Below, piece after piece: positions 63,314-64,000 of a stretch of 64,000 bases of DNA; positions within the stretch are counted from its first letter, which is position 1; every line of letters begins with the position of its first letter. Source of the DNA: Amoebidium appalachense (lineage: Eukaryota > Ichthyosporea); assembly GCA_963693365.1 (NCBI GenBank), contig CAVNZM010000004.1:12276001-12340000 (forward strand), read 5' to 3'. The notes under the pieces were generated by a model, which was given only the letters and a program-made list of their open reading frames with translations, was not told where the DNA came from and ran no database searches. Position numbers and translations under genes: made by a program.

Positions 63314-64000
63314 CTGTGGAAGACACAACATGAACATCAGAAAGATGTAGTGCGGTATATTTGCAAAGAGGTACACATGCAAAAAGTGCATTAGAAAGAG
63401 GGATTTGCATCGTGCCATCTTGTGGGCTGACAAGCAAAGTATCCGATCGGCAAGTGCTAGGCTATACTAGGGTAAAAACAGGAATGAGGGCCCGGAGAAG
63501 GGGAAAGGGGGGGGGGGGGGGGGTTTGAATGCGTCAAAAAGTACGAAGTACACAAGAACAAACGGATAACACGATGCAGAATGCAAGCCATACATAAAGA
63601 GTATGCATAATAAGCAGAGCCCATCCTCAGGGGGGGCCCACGTCATCCACAGTACCCGAGTTTCGACCTATTCCCCTCGTTAACGAAACCCAACTCAGAT
63701 ACTGTTTCACTTGAACATGAGTAGGTCACCCGTCTTGATCAGAGACGAGCAGGGTTGCTTATGCAGGCAAGGGCAGTGGGAAAGGCCGGGGGTTAAAGTT
63801 GCAGCAGTAAGCAGAAGCAAGAAAAATATAGATAGGAACTCAGGAGACGGGGCTTCTAGGAAGCTCCCCCGTCGATACCTAAGTCGATACTTCCCTGGCT
63901 AACATACTACACCAGCTGAAAAGAATTAAGTCCCGAAGGCCACAGAATTCGTAATCAGAGGGGAAAATATGAGATTTGACCCACGCCGCAGGGTAGTAAC
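63314..64000. other. Right edge: intron or flank with family A repeat
   Basis: Unique sequence up to 63507, then the long family A repeat copy (63524-63876), then 120 bp unique. No coding segment was seen. Confidence 0.5.
63508..63876 (+). repeat. Poly-G-bounded interspersed repeat, family A, long copy 2
   Basis: Identical to the copy at 14.8 kb from TTTGAATGCG to GTCGAT. Here the sequence continues into ACCTAAGTCGATACTTCC instead of a G run, so this copy may show the true far end of the element or extend beyond it. Confidence 0.9.

Overview
This is a window of a eukaryotic nuclear genome. The genes are split by canonical GT-AG introns into many small exons (about 30-440 nt), and the introns are dominated by homopolymer runs (G, T, A, C) and (GT)n/(CA)n arrays. 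There is no prokaryotic gene organisation. I rebuilt the genes by joining exons with matching splice phases and comparing the result with remembered family motifs. The species cannot be fixed. The protein families would suit an animal, a unicellular relative of animals, or an intron-rich alga or protist; the SAR1 protein has plant- and fungus-like wording at several places, and a bHLH-PAS factor argues for an opisthokont but does not prove it.

Layout: every recognised host gene lies on the minus strand. (1) 3038 to beyond the left edge: 5' part of a bHLH-PAS transcription factor. (2) 2.8-13.3 kb: intergenic DNA with a tRNA-derived SINE head, a GCGAGCGAAGCGAGC tandem array, two LINE remnants and a poly-T/poly-G-punctuated tandem duplication (11.1-12.6 kb). 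(3) 37346-13339: a complete 33-exon nardilysin (M16 metalloendopeptidase; 1159 residues in my model) with an intact HxxEH-X76-E zinc site, an acidic domain and a 28-nt microexon. One intron carries a 1.02-kb PIF/Harbinger-like MITE. (4) 44453-38539: complete SAR1 COPII GTPase (5 exons, 192 aa). (5) 51377-46452: complete Rho-family GTPase (5 exons, 194 aa, CSLL end). (6) 53-58.5 kb: a LINE remnant and a degenerate Penelope-like reverse transcriptase. (7) 63313-61303: internal exons of an unrecognised, helix-rich protein with a PTQRPNQQ repeat.

The most unusual signal is in the non-coding DNA. In the sense of the genes, a long poly-C run starts 4-20 nt after the 5' splice site in 18 of 32 nardilysin introns and in introns of three other genes, and (CA)n arrays often sit just before the 3' splice site. 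A short interspersed repeat family (core words TTGAATGCG, ACGAAGTAC and AGCAGAGCCCATCCTCAGG) is bounded by poly-G/poly-C tracts, with copies identical over about 350 bp at 14.8 and 63.5 kb. Together these suggest an active insertion or amplification process that leaves G/C homopolymers at junctions, with copies scattered through introns.

The genes have no evident joint pathway beyond general cell biology: secretion coat assembly (SAR1), actin/polarity signalling (Rho), peptide processing (nardilysin) and transcription (bHLH-PAS). No rRNA, complete tRNA, CRISPR, virus or toxin gene was seen.
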